Assembly: GCA_019614645.1 (NCBI GenBank) | Contig: JABWDB010000001.1 | Location: forward strand, 21,307,501 to 21,371,500 | From: Stratiolaelaps scimitus | Taxonomy: Eukaryota; Arthropoda; Arachnida; Mesostigmata; Laelapidae | Length of the DNA stretch: 64,000 bases | Direction of reading: 5' to 3' | Shown: piece by piece, positions 50,606 through 62,300 of the stretch | Position numbering within the stretch: the stretch's first letter is position 1 | How the letters are laid out: each line of letters starts with the position of its first letter | Position numbers and translations under genes: made by a program | The notes under the pieces: model-generated | Seen by the model: only the letters and a program-made list of their open reading frames with translations | Told to the model about the DNA's origin: nothing | Database searches by the model: none

Positions 50606-52099
50606 ATTCACTGTTGCTGCAGCTTTGCAGCGCTCGAGCTCTGTCTGCCGAGCGACGTAGTTAACGGCACTGATGAACCCCTAGCTACAGCTCTACCACA
50701 AGGCTCAGGGTACGCTGGTAGCCCGCTCTAGTTCGTTGATCCAGCAAAGCTTAGCCATCTACAGCGGGGCATTGATTGCGGTATGCGTTGAGTCGTTGGG
50801 AGACAAAGCCTTTTCACCACTACGACGAGTTGAAGGTGTGAACACTCCGCGAGAGGTTTAACTATGTGGCGAGGACGAACTCTAACGAACCTGACCGACC
50901 CGCGCTCACTCACACACACACACACGGACATATGCGGGTTTCTCATCGAGGGCGTTCGAGATTTGGCATAAATTCGCAAAATGAAGAATATTAGATAGCG
51001 GACAACTTGCAGCGACAAAACAAAAACAGACAACGCTTAAAGACCCAGTACTTCATCGTGAGTCTCATATGCTATCAATAATAATAATAGTAAGAATGGC
51101 CGTCGTATTTGCCAAGCATGCCCAACAAAAGGTGTATCACAGGTTTGATACTGTAGTTGGTGTGCCCATGCAAGTTATAACAATGAATGTAACGAATCTT
51201 ACAACAAAAAAAAAAGATAATTTTCTGACTTTATTCAGAGATCACTTACTCAAGCATATGATGATCACAGATTGGTTGAATGAATTAATTCAACGAACAA
51301 GCGTATTCGACTATCAGCCATCGATTTAGACACACTGCTTTATTTGGGACGTGTTGGTATCGCCGCCGCCAGCGAGTAATACAACAGCTTAGGGCAATGA
51401 TCCCATTAAATCTATCGATTCGCGAAATAGATATGTGTTCCATGGTAATATTAATATAGTAGATTCATTGTGAAGTATTACTAGCATGGCTTCAGCAGTA
51501 GGAATATTGCTTAGTGTTTTTGAAGAGTTATACAATATTGAACAAATCAGTAAATATTGTAAAGTTCGGTTTTGAGCTCATTGGCCAATGTTGTAGAAAC
51601 TTCAAAAGCATTTCTTCATTTAGACTTCTTTTTTGTTGTAGAGGAGGAAATTTTCTTCAAACGCACGGACACCACCAGAGAGTAGTAGTTCCAATCTCCT
51701 TAAAAGTGTCGGGCTGATCTAGTGCAGAGAGTAACTTGAATGGCAAAACGCCTCTACCTGATAAAACCACCCTCTGCTGAGAGTCTATTTCTTCCCTAGA
51801 CTTCTGAACAGTTGGTTTTGTACCACAGATATAAACAAATTACATTTAATTATGGAAGTACTAATGTTCTAAGTGACATCATCCTTACAAATATTATCAG
51901 GAAACATATCGATATTGGAAGCTTTATGCTCACCACTTTTCAATGTGATGCTGGCGATTCACGTAAATTGTGCCAACATAATCATGAACGCCCAGGAAAA
52001 GCGGAAGATACGAGACGTCGCCATCAGTGATTCGTCGATTTTTGAAATTCAGAACACTGCCACGTCGGCTGTTGCTTGGTTAAGACCTCATCTCTAATT

Positions 52100-52127
52100 A
52101 TTGTTGTTGTTGTTGTTGTTGTTGTTA
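52100..52127. repeat. (GTT)n microsatellite
   Basis: About nine TTG units flanked by TTA triplets. It lies upstream of gene A and downstream of gene B. Confidence 0.95.
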
Positions 52128-52410
52128 TTATTATGTTATATTTTGAGCACGTAGGAATGATTACAAATGTAATAATTTTTACAGTCGTTCATAATATATT
52201 ATTTATTTTTATTATTACTGTTTGTCAGTCACACCTCACGAAGCCTATCGACATCAATACAAGTATAACACGTAAACTACTTTGTCGACCTCCAACAAGA
52301 AGTAAGCAATATGAGCGATTAATACCGTGCAAAATCGCCCAATGGCCAGCGAGGTACTCCGAGGTATTCGGTGGGAGAGAGTATACCGATTGAATCAACT
52401 AGCAGCATCT

Positions 52411-52433
52411 GCAGCTGCTGCTGCTGCTGCTGC
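52411..52433. repeat. (CTG)n microsatellite
   Basis: A short run of CTG units preceded by CAGCATCTGCAG. Confidence 0.9.
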
Positions 52434-53162
52434 CTGGTTTAAGATAGTCACGCTTCGTCCAAACGCACTGCTCGGTAGGGGGTGCATATCGTAGAGATCC
52501 CAGAGCGTGGAGACGGCTTTTATATTCGTATGTCTCTTGATTGCCCATCGGACCAAGCGGGTTAACGAAGACAACTGTGCTCGAAGACAACTCTCATCAG
52601 TTGCTCGTTCTAAAGTAAGACCCTAACGCCGCGTAAAACATATCAGTGCTGAAATCACTTCTACGTATTAGCTGAAATCGTTATCTCCTGATGTTTTCTA
52701 CGGAGTTTTTTTTTAAATATGCATAAAGACTAATCGTCAATCACTTACTATACGCGTTCGAGGTACAACTTAATTAGTCCTTCCCATCTTCGCGCGTATT
52801 TAACCGACTCGAAGTAATCTGTATTTTTGAGGCGATATGGTCTTCTTCTGAGTTCGGTAAAAACAATGCCTCTTTAAAAAAAGAAAGTAGTTCGGACAAA
52901 CTTTAAACCTTTTTAAAATGTTTTTTTTTATCATTAGAGCAACATTTAATTGATAATCGAAATAATTTAACACTCATAGGCAACATAGAGATTTCAGTTA
53001 GTTTTTCAAGTTTCATGCATTCCCTACCTCTGCGAGAAAGAGGTCAGCTCAAAAATTTTACTCAATACACCAATCGTCTGATAAATATGAATTGGCATTA
53101 TGATTATTCAGCCAAATCAATTGGTTTGTCAGATATGGTTAACTCTAAATGCGTGAGGATCT

Positions 53163-53557
53163 TCACTGCAGCGATACATTTGAATAGTTAATCATGGTTA
53201 TGGCTGCTATCATTGAGACGATTCCGACAACTGCGACAGATGCAATAAATTCGGGAGAATAACTCGAGTCACTGAGCCAGCTATACGTAACATTTGCTGG
53301 GACACCCATGCCTGCTTCGGTCCTCGCTCGTACCAGTACGATATAGGAGGTCGCTTCATCGGCGTCTTCTGCGTCGATGAAGTTCACAGAGGCATTAACT
53401 GTGCGCTCGAAAACTGGTGACCGCATCTGTGCAGTTGAGATTTGAATATCGTAAGCCAACACGCGATTACTGGGAGTTGTATATGGAGGTGGCTGCCACA
53501 GTACGCGTAGACCTCGCTTGCCCTCTTCTACCCTAACCATGCTTGGCGGTCCTGGAG
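53163..53557 (-). CDS. Gene B exon 4 (FN3-3 and C-terminal hydrophobic segment)
   Basis: It starts A-P-G-P-P-S-M-V and carries V-L-W-Q-P-P-P-Y and V-R-A-R-T-E-A-G-M-G as FN3 core strands. The end F-I-A-S-V-A-V-V-G-I-V-S-M-I-A-A-I-T-M-I is hydrophobic and is followed by eight residues and TGA (53163-53165). Gene A carries a long tail instead. Confidence 0.87.
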
Positions 53558-56360
53558 CTGAAATTCGAAAAATTTTAAAGGTTACTTATAGTTTGATAAA
53601 TGCACTAGTTTGGCCGTTCTGGGTTATTGGGCGTTGCACATTTGCCCGTCTTACGACACGATGCTAAATGTTGGCTGTGAGCCAGCCCTAGGCTACGCCT
53701 TGCAGTTGATTGGAAAATATCTAAGAAAAAAATGCGGCGAAATGCTCTAAACCTCAAATGACGGAAACACATGTTGTGACAATATTTCTACCATTTTTTT
53801 TTGTCGGTGTGATGATATCTGACAGCGGACAGCGTATTTATTTTACGAGTTTTTAATTCAATTATTTGGTGGTGCTCCTGAAATCGAATAACGCAATCTA
53901 TCGATGAACTAATTCACTGTGAACTTTAGCACAGTGGCCTGAATCTATGCCTCATATGCAAGTTTGCTGGTGGAGAGTGCGAACGCTAAAAGCCAGAATC
54001 GACAGTTACCGCAGACGGAGAAGTTGTGATTGACCGCATCAAGGCAAGGGGGCGTCTCGAACCACCTTGTGTAGTTCGATCTACCCCGTTCCCGTCCGGT
54101 TGAATCGGTTGATCCGACGCGTATCGTGTAATTACGGGCGAAATCCAGTCCCTCGAGCTCGTACTGAAACAGGTCTGCCGGCCGCCTTTGGACCCGATGA
54201 GCATTCGATCGAGAATCACTCGGTAAAAGATCAATGGAGTAGGCACACGATGGAAGTCCCTGGTACTCTAGAGCAATCGTTGCTTTTAACCCGCGATTGC
54301 TATGCGCCATGCGTATAACGTGTACTGCCTTCGGGGCTTCGAACAAGCCTGGTTCTGACGAGGCAAATGTCCAGTGGGAAGCCTTTGCTGGTAAGATACC
54401 ATCAGCTGTAACGGGGGTAACGCGGTATTGATGCAGGCCACTCGCGTCGATGGGAATCGAGGCCAACCCTGAAGAGTGCTGACGTTTGGTATGGCAAAGT
54501 CAAAAGTAAAATGAGCGAAAATTAATTCGGACCACTTGTTACGCCCCTCAAGCTGACAGTGGGGCGATCCACCATCGAATCGATAATAAACATAAAAAGG
54601 TACATACTCCCGAACACTGTTATAGATGTTGTGCCGCTAATAGGTTGTTATTAGTACAATTTATGATTGTCTCATGAGAGGTCTCACCTCACTTCGGTTC
54701 TTCAACACGGTTCTGTCAATTTTCATTCGCTCAGTGATACAACCTACGTCTATAGATCTAGTACATGAGCTGCCTATAAGCTACAATTAACTACTAAGTG
54801 AATTGATTGCCCACTAGTTTTTCACCCATTTGTATATATATATCTATAAACAGCAGAATTGTAGTTCCTTTTAGCGATCTACAGTAACCGACTATCGCCG
54901 ATGAACAATTTCGCTGCTGAACTGTACATTGAATGCATCTGTCTTCCAGTATTCGATCTTCCGTTTGGTCTTGCTCTGCGAAATTCCTATCGACTACCGC
55001 TCCTAATGATATGTTGACTCGTATCTTGCTATCAGCATTAAATTAGGTTATCTATTAATTTAGGATGTATGAATAGTAAATACGATATACGATAGTAACT
55101 CAGTTAAGACAAGCAGCTATATCTAACGAATCAAATAGGGATAATGCTAATACCATTCCCTCTAACATCCACGGCTTCGCCTCGTTTTTCTGCGATCGGG
55201 TTCGATGCTCGACTATGAAGACGACAGGCGCATACGAATCAACATACGCCCTGGACGTGGTGTTAAGCAGAGACCACTTGAACAGAAATCCTGTTATGGA
55301 TCTTTTCGTGTAGTTCAGACAAATTGCACGCGGCCGGTCCAACTCTAAACTCGCCAGTTTGGCTGAGTTGGCTAATACTGTTTCCGGTTGGGCTGTTAGA
55401 GTTCGGCGAAAACTGCAGGCGATCCTGCATGCAGAGCGCTGCAAACAAACAATGAAGGAACCATAGCTTGTATTGGCGGAATATTTATATATGAAATGAC
55501 TGCGAATCAAACGCTCAGCTCATTCTATTCTGTTGAATTAGTAACTATAAGCTTGTATGTTTAAGTTGCCTGTTAATTCGTACAGTCAGATATATATTCA
55601 TTTTTGTTCTGTATTCTATATCTGACATTAAACATACAAGCTTATAGTTACTTGCCTGTTTGGTTACAACTTGCTGGTTACTTTCGATTATAACGATTAA
55701 TTGTCCTGTCCAACGCTTTGTCGCTTCGTTTCCGCCTGCCGTTGTCAAAATACATCCAGCAAAAGTGACAAATTATCGTTCAGAGTACAATGTAATATAG
55801 CAAAGATCACGACGATGGCAGTCCTCTAGCTCAGCGATAAAAAAAAAGGTAAAACCTACCAATCCGCAGTGTTCATCACATTTGTCGAAGGGCACTTGAC
55901 AGGCCTCTTCACACACTTTACACTTAGTACTCATTGCACACAGCGCTGACACCAGATAGCCAGATCGCTCACGTTGCCGCTTCCCAAGTGACAGTGCACA
56001 TTTCGCCTTGCATCGACCAAGACGAACAGCGTCCAGGAACTTGGAAGGGTGGGATGGTATGGATACTTCAGACACGTGTGTCTCGCCCGCCAACTCGTGT
56101 TGTATCCGAGCATCAGGAACAATCTGCTTACGGCGTGACGACGCATTGACAGAATACGATGCACTTCCGTTCTCCGTTAAGCGGTTCCTTGAGTACGCGA
56201 CACGTCCGTCGTCGATAGCGGGCACCAGGTTAAACGGTGGCCTTGACGCATCGTTATAGAGTAGTGTACTATCGATTAGCGGTGCGTGGTACGCGCTGTG
56301 GGTTAGCACGATAGAGAGAATTAATCGGAACAGCAGCAACATTGTTGTTCGCACCTGCAT
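53163..56360 (-). CDS. Anosmin-1-like protein B: paralogue of A, same architecture, no WAP domain (four exons)
   Basis: Exons 55860-56360, 55154-55438, 54010-54478 and 53163-53557 join in phases 0, 0, 1, exactly as in gene A, to a 549-aa protein. The signal peptide is residues 1-26. Box cysteines are at 117, 121, 141, 147, 150, 154, 161, 165, 171 and 175; their spacing equals that of gene A except for the second gap (20 against 24). FN3-1, FN3-2 and FN3-3 follow, with FN3-3 starting A-P-G-P-P-S at 419. A hydrophobic segment at about 521-541 lies only eight residues from the C-terminus, so a GPI-anchor signal is as likely as a membrane helix. The WAP domain is missing. The clear tandem arrangement with gene A implies a local duplication, old enough for strong sequence divergence. 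Confidence 0.83.
53558..54009 (-). other. Gene B intron 3 (phase 1)
   Basis: A GT-AG intron of 452 bases with the acceptor GAATTTCAG. No feature was recognised in it. Confidence 0.8.
54010..54478 (-). CDS. Gene B exon 3 (second half of FN3-1 and all of FN3-2)
   Basis: It starts H-S-S-G-L-A-S-I-P-I and continues H-Q-Y-R-V-T-P-V-T-A-D-G, nearly identical to gene A. It ends C-L-D-A-V-N-H-N-F-S-V-C with donor TGCG|GTAACT, phase 1. Confidence 0.88.
54479..55153 (-). other. Gene B intron 2 (phase 0)
   Basis: A GT-AG intron of 675 bases with the acceptor CAAACGTCAG, which shares the ACGTCAG ending with gene A intron 2. No other feature was recognised. Confidence 0.8.
55154..55438 (-). CDS. Gene B exon 2 (end of Cys box, first half of FN3-1)
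   Basis: It starts R-S-A-C-R-I-A-C and ends L-E-G-M with donor ATG|GTATTA. L-F-K-W-S-L-L-N-T-T-S and V-V-F-I-V-E-H-R align directly with gene A. It is five residues longer than the gene A exon because of a K/N/E-rich loop before the last strand. Confidence 0.87.
55439..55859 (-). other. Gene B intron 1 (phase 0)
   Basis: A GT-AG intron of 421 bases with the acceptor GTTTGTTTGCAG. It contains the 24-bp inverted repeat at 55540-55652. No WAP-like exon was found. Confidence 0.82.
55540..55652. repeat. 24-bp perfect inverted repeat with inner stem
   Basis: AGTAACTATAAGCTTGTATG plus TTTA (55540-55563) is the exact complement of 55629-55652. Inside it, GTCAGATATA (55585-55594) pairs with TATATCTGAC (55617-55626), leaving a 22-base loop and a 21-base bulge on one side. 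The two arms are also followed by the same short sequence (TTGCCTGTT). It is a foldback element or structured intronic RNA. Confidence 0.85.
55860..56360 (-). CDS. Gene B exon 1 (signal peptide, spacer, first eight box cysteines)
   Basis: The start is ATG at 56360-56358, followed by M-L-L-L-F-R-L-I-L-S-I-V-L as the hydrophobic core. The shared motif L-Y-N-D-A-S-R-P-P-F-N-L parallels L-Y-S-H-A-S-E-P-D-F-N-L in gene A. The exon ends C-D-E-H-C-G-L with donor TTG|GTAGGT, phase 0. Confidence 0.88.
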
Positions 56361-59300
56361 TTCTACCTACGAGTGGCACAAGACACTTGGCAGCTTTCAC
56401 GGAATGAAATAACCATACTTTTGTTTGCACAACTTCAAACTCTTAAGCCGTTGGAGTTCAACATTCAAACCACTTTCAGCTCACTTCGACTGAATAGATA
56501 GCGCCGGTAGACATTGTCGTTAAAGCTGCTCAAGCTGGTTCAGCAGGCTGGTCAGCTCGAGCAACGAACCCAACACATTGACCGGGACTGGGCCGTCTGC
56601 TGATCGCTCAGAGCGGCTGAAAGCAATTGACAGGCGACACTTGCTCAGCAATCTGACGATTTGATAGAGGCCTCTCCCAGGTTGTGAGAGAGCCCATCGA
56701 ATTGAATCGATATGGCCGAAATTCACACATGGCGTTCTGGTCAAGCGTCCGACATTCTGAGCTTGGAATCAATTGATTTATCGACAGCGATGGACGCATT
56801 TTCCAAGAAATGCAATCGATTCAAGAAAGCTGTATCGGCAGGCCTAATATAACGATAACAGTAATCGATCTGTTTGATAGGTTCGAGAAACAGTAATCTA
56901 ATAATTCGATAAATGAAGATTTATCCAATTACTTCGCTTCGAGAGTTGAAGAGAGCAGAAGCGGCACGCCCGTCCATCGATATACACAGCAGGATGAGTC
57001 TTCCGTGCACAACTCCAGGAATCAGTGAAGTTATTTAGTAATTCCCTGCAAATATGCACAATGATTTTATGGGAAACGCCTGGCCCCAAACACAGAAGCA
57101 TCGAATTGATTGAAAATATTACCAATGATGTATACCAATGCGCTATTTTGATCCATATGAGGCACGCACGGGACCGGCAATCTGGCCTCGTAGATGCCGC
57201 GCCAGGTCGGATAATCAGGAGTTGCCTAAGCCGTTATGAGGTTGAGTTCGGAAGGGTGATTCCATCTGGTCTCGCAGGATCGTCTACAGGATTCAGGGTC
57301 ATTGTTCAACAAAAAATTAGAGGCGAAAACAAATTCATCGTATTAATTAAATTGTCAAACTTAGTATTTATCGTTGGGAATATGAAAATACGGGAACAAC
57401 CCGTTCCCCAAATAACGGTCCGGCAAACCAGACATTACTACCGGAAGCTACCGCTTTACCTTCTATCACTACAGATTTTGCGTACACACCTTTAGTTCAA
57501 GGAAATTTCTCAGAGTCTCCTGTTTTTCTTATAAACTTAGACGAAACTCGTAAGTAATCAGCAAGCTCTCCACATAACTACATAGCGGTATGCGAGGGAT
57601 CAAACGCGGGTGATGCCCGCAAGCTCGGTTCAAACGTGTTCACAAATGATCTCGTTGTACTGCGTATCCCGATGGTCTCGTTGAGGTATGAAGTGACATT
57701 TGGGTGAGTCAAGGCGCAACGTTCAGACACTGTTGGATAACTGCCCATAACAATAAAGAAGGTAACGATATTGTTCTATAAGGTGTAATTTCCTATGGGT
57801 AATATGCGATTACTGAGGAATGGTCAACCGTTCAACTAGACTAGATGTACGTTTAAAAGTAAGGATTTTATTTGCTAATGTGAGTCGCTGACACATGCTC
57901 ATCGTATATGACGTTATGAGCCTAGCTTATACATAATTCCAACTCTGTGAATATATGCATCTACTGAAAGATTTAATTTACGCTGCCAAGCTGTAAGTGC
58001 GATGTTCTCTTTCTATTGTAAGTGTTGACGTCGACAATTCGTTCTTGCAGCAAACACAGCAAGTGCTGAACGCTATCAGCAAATAGCATAGGTATGCTGA
58101 CATAATTCCACATCCAACTCGTATATATATATATAAATATACCCCTCTCTCGCCGTACCGTAAGCTTTTATCGTGCCCAAGAAATGCTACGTATCACAAA
58201 CGTGTCTGTCTTTTAAAACTCGAACCAGAAGATGTAGGCGCATCGGTGCGGCGCCATCCTACAATTTCAAGTGGAAATAGGGGCACGGCCGTGGCAATTT
58301 GTTGACTCGCTTGTTTAGAAATGTCTTCACGACGAGCTCGATGGCAAAGTTCTCATGAGGGAACTTGGGCAAGTTATCCCCATGCTACGGGTCACCTTCA
58401 AGGGGGTCTCCTTATCGCCAGCAGAGGTCGCATCCGATGGCAGCCACCCGATTGCACCCGTCACGCTTTGGCCGTCTGCAACCTACTTAGTCTACGTCGT
58501 TCAGTGTCGAATCGTCCGAGTACGACAATCTAGTGAGTAATGAGCCTTCCTCGCTCCGCCAACCAGCGTGTGAATGGAACACTCCCGTCCAACGAAGCGG
58601 CTGGCTTCTTTTAGCGTTCTAACATGAAACGAATTCGTCAAGACGAACGCTAGCAACACCGAAAATCAATTTGCCGCTAAGCCGGACTGTGTACTTTCTC
58701 ACACGGCTGCTTGCGTGTCGAGCAAATGGCATGTCTACATAAAACAGAATACAACAAATAGAGCAGCAAGTATATGGAGCCGCACTTTTGCAGTGCCTAA
58801 TCACATGGAGAATGTGAATACCATGTGGTATCTATGTATACAAAATGTATGAATTTCGCAGTATCGCGATTGGATACGACTCAGAAATATTACGGATCTG
58901 TTTATTTCAACAGAACACATAGTGACCGGCACGATAACTCTATTAATTTGTTCTTAATGAGAAAGTGACTGGAGAACAGCAGAGCGTACGGAAAATAGTC
59001 CCGTAGGGGCTGAGACTATATCAAGTATGGCTTTGCCCATATACTACGTCCGCGTTCAGCCCGATATATTATTATATACGAAATCTCTACACCCGAATCT
59101 ATTGATACCGGTCGTTCGTAACTATTTACGCCTTATATGATATTTGAAAATTTACTTCCCGTTCCCACACGTATATTTCGATCCCTGCGGGATTACAAAC
59201 GGTAATTAGAAATACGTTAATTCGCTTTGGCTGTTGATCAGCAAAGGTGAATGCGCTGGCCAGACACCGACCATTACACCGTAACACAGAGTGCCGGCTT

Positions 59301-62300
59301 ACGAACCGGTTGTTGTTGTTGTTGTTCCAGTTATAACCGTCGTCGTTGTTCAATTAATCAAAATCAAGAAAGTCGTTAAAAGTCAGTGTATCAGGACGCT
59401 ATCAATCAACTGCAGAGTGCAGGTCTATGCAGCAGGTTCATACATCGGCACCTCGTCAAACAGACAGTAAGCCGCTGTCGCCGAGACCAAAAGTTTCCTG
59501 TTTTTTGTCTAGCTCAGTTTAACGATCGCACTGTGATTCGATTGGCATTGTGCTTCGTAACTCAGAGAGGCTGACGTCCCGCCTCGTCTGTGGCGAAGCG
59601 TAGGCGGTCAGTGTCATTATCGTTACCATCATCTATACGGCTAGTTACGCGTAGAATGGCTCAGTGTGAGCGGAGTGACACAGGTCGCTGACAATGAACG
59701 AAGGAAGTGCCTTTCCAGCTCGAAAGTTCACGCTCGATTGGATGGCGGTCAGTGCATGCTGCGCGACGCGCTGATCCAACCAGCCGAAGTCGAGGACAGA
59801 GGCCACCACCGAACTCGTCTCCCTCGACTCCCGTCCGGATAAAGTTATGGCATACGTATAATAATAATCGTAATAAAAATAATGATAATTATGAGGAGCG
59901 AGCGAGTTAGCTTCTTTCTCTTTTGCTCTTTCACTCCGCCCTTGGTATACAATGCAGCAGTCGTACATATCCTACCTCCTTTGGCTTGATTGGGCTGCGT
60001 TAGTGGTTCCACCAGATGACGCTGCTGGTTGGAGCAGCAACCTTTCGGGCTCCACCGTTCAGTGGACTCTTCCAGTGAAAAGAAAGGTCTCACAATATTT
60101 CTGCGTTGGATCCGTTTCTTGTATAGTATGTGTGCGAATGATGATTCGAGTCCACCAACATCATGTTCACTGCCAGGTATAGTGGTTAGTCGTTTGAGCA
60201 GGCAAGGTGAATATCGGGCTCGATCCTGAGCGCTAATCTTCAAATCCCCTGCCCGCGTCGTCCTTCAAGACCTACCTCGGAAACATCGGAAAAAGAGCTT
60301 GAAATCTGCCATTTCAAGTCAGTTAGCGGAGTCCTCAAATCTAAGCAACGTTGCACCTTACAGAATTGAATGAAGTGATTTCCAATTCTGCGCCTGCCAT
60401 TCGCTGCTGGTTAGACTTACGAGCCGTTGGACTGCCAACTTGTATATTGAAATGCCGTGCTTCGTACCATTCTACATTACAGTAGTTCGTATGAGTGAGG
60501 CTAGCAAAACAAAAACGAAGTCACGCGGTTGGGAGGGATCTGGATTGGTTGTGTCTGGATTTCTTCAGCAGCACGAAAGAGGTACAGCCGATAGCCTTAT
60601 AGAATGGCAAGCCTACGCAGACACTGTAGGATGGATAAGGGGACCACTTGACTAGTATGTTAATGAACTTCAGCGCACTTGAGCACATTGACACACGCTG
60701 AACGGCGAGGGACACCGATGTCCTTAAGTGCTTCGTTATTTCTCTCTTGATATGCTACACACTAAATAGGCGCACCAGACACTACCTAACCCTGTCCTGC
60801 AACTTTCTCCTAACCTCAACTGAAGCAGGTTCGGGACTTTGGGTTGATTTGAACTCCTACAATTTCGTTTAGTTGGTGCCCAGTTTGCAGTGGTCCTGCT
60901 ACCCCACGGCAACTATCTTGTTGCAGTTCTCCCATTAGTTAACGGACTGCAACGAATTCTCGACATCCCGTTACCACGGTGCTCTCTAGCTCAGCTTTGC
61001 GGACCTTTGTCAGACATCTCCCCCTCGGCATTGCTCGCGTAATTCCGTTACCAAGCCGTTGATTTAATGACGCCACTGCCTTGTTTCAGTCATGCCGTAA
61101 CAACAATTATCCCATTCGCGCGCGTAAATTATCTCGCATTGCAAGTAATCCGTTACCTAATCGCCCGTGACCCCTACTAAAGTTACCCACTGCGGTTATT
61201 CCCTAATCTCAAGCTAAAGCTTCCTCTAATTTCCAACCCGAGCGAACGAATCTAAGGCCCCTTGCATTTAGTCCGAGATAATACAGCATTTTCGAATTGT
61301 TATCTGTAAACATTTGGGGGCCGTTTTCACAAAAACACAGTTCTCGACCCAATGGCAAAAGAATGGAAAATAGATTTATTTCGAATATGCAATTTTGTGC
61401 CTGTTGATTAGAGATCGAAAAAAATAACATTTCGTCAGGCGAATGTGCTATAATTTGTCAACGGTTGTCGAGATATCAACATAAAAACTCATATTTCCCT
61501 GAGTTTTCAACATATTATGGGCAAGTTTCAATCATCAGACCGTTTGAGTGCTGCCGCGATCGCCGGCACACACACACGCATACATATGGATACAAGTACA
61601 ATAATTATAGGTGATAGTATAGGATGTATACGTCAGCAGTCAATGCGTATAGTAGGTTTGGAATTGAATTGAATAATTCAACAGCAGATATGGTCGCTGT
61701 CTCATTTTGCGGAGCAAACGTACCGACACTATGAATGGGTCAACAAGCTGTTCATTGAATGACAACCTCGCGACTCTCATGAATATACATATATAATATC
61801 ATGGTGAATACATACAATCAGTGAAATAAATTCAGATATAACGTATGATGCTGAATAAATATACCGACAGGACCGGTGAAATTCGCTCATTCAGGTCGCC
61901 TCATTGAGGTGACCTTAAGGTGCACAATCCTCTGTTTGCAATGCGAGACTTTGCTGTACATCGAGTTCTGAAAGTAAGCTTGTAAGTAATGGACGCTCGT
62001 GAATAGTCCAGAACATTTAAATGGACGTTCCTAAGCAGTGAAGACGTTTGATTGGGCGTCCACAGATACCTAGTTCAAAAATTGGATGTTATGTGTGTAA
62101 TACAAATGGCCTAAAAATTGGGCCCAATTCCTTGTTAGTTATCGATCTGTTGACAGGGGCTGTCCACCTATGGTTTCATTTATCAGACACAGCTTATATT
62201 CAATGCGCAGTCACTAAAGCTAATTTCGAAGCCAGAGAAGTAATCTGTAAGATATAACGAAAGATCCATGAGTGCAATACATATATGGCCTATTGGTGTG

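Larger units (their letters stand above)
50606..53162. other. Spacer between the two anosmin-like genes
   Basis: This stretch should hold the promoter of gene A (above 50605) and the 3' end of gene B (below 53163). I see no clear TATA box. Microsatellites lie at 50911-50925 (CA), 52100-52127 (GTT) and 52411-52433 (CTG). A possible third gene was looked for and not found. Confidence 0.6.

Noticed and set aside
50606..50611. Upstream start for anosmin-like gene A two codons earlier
   Set aside because: The codon is GTG (GTG AAT ATG). The first true ATG is at 50605, directly before the hydrophobic signal-peptide core.
57025..57495. Open frame of 156 codons upstream of gene B
   Set aside because: There is no recognisable domain, no transposase or polymerase motif, and the surroundings look like ordinary intergenic sequence.
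60174..60232. A functional tRNA gene
   Set aside because: Box A and box B are present but the acceptor and anticodon stems do not form, so I call it a SINE-like fragment only.
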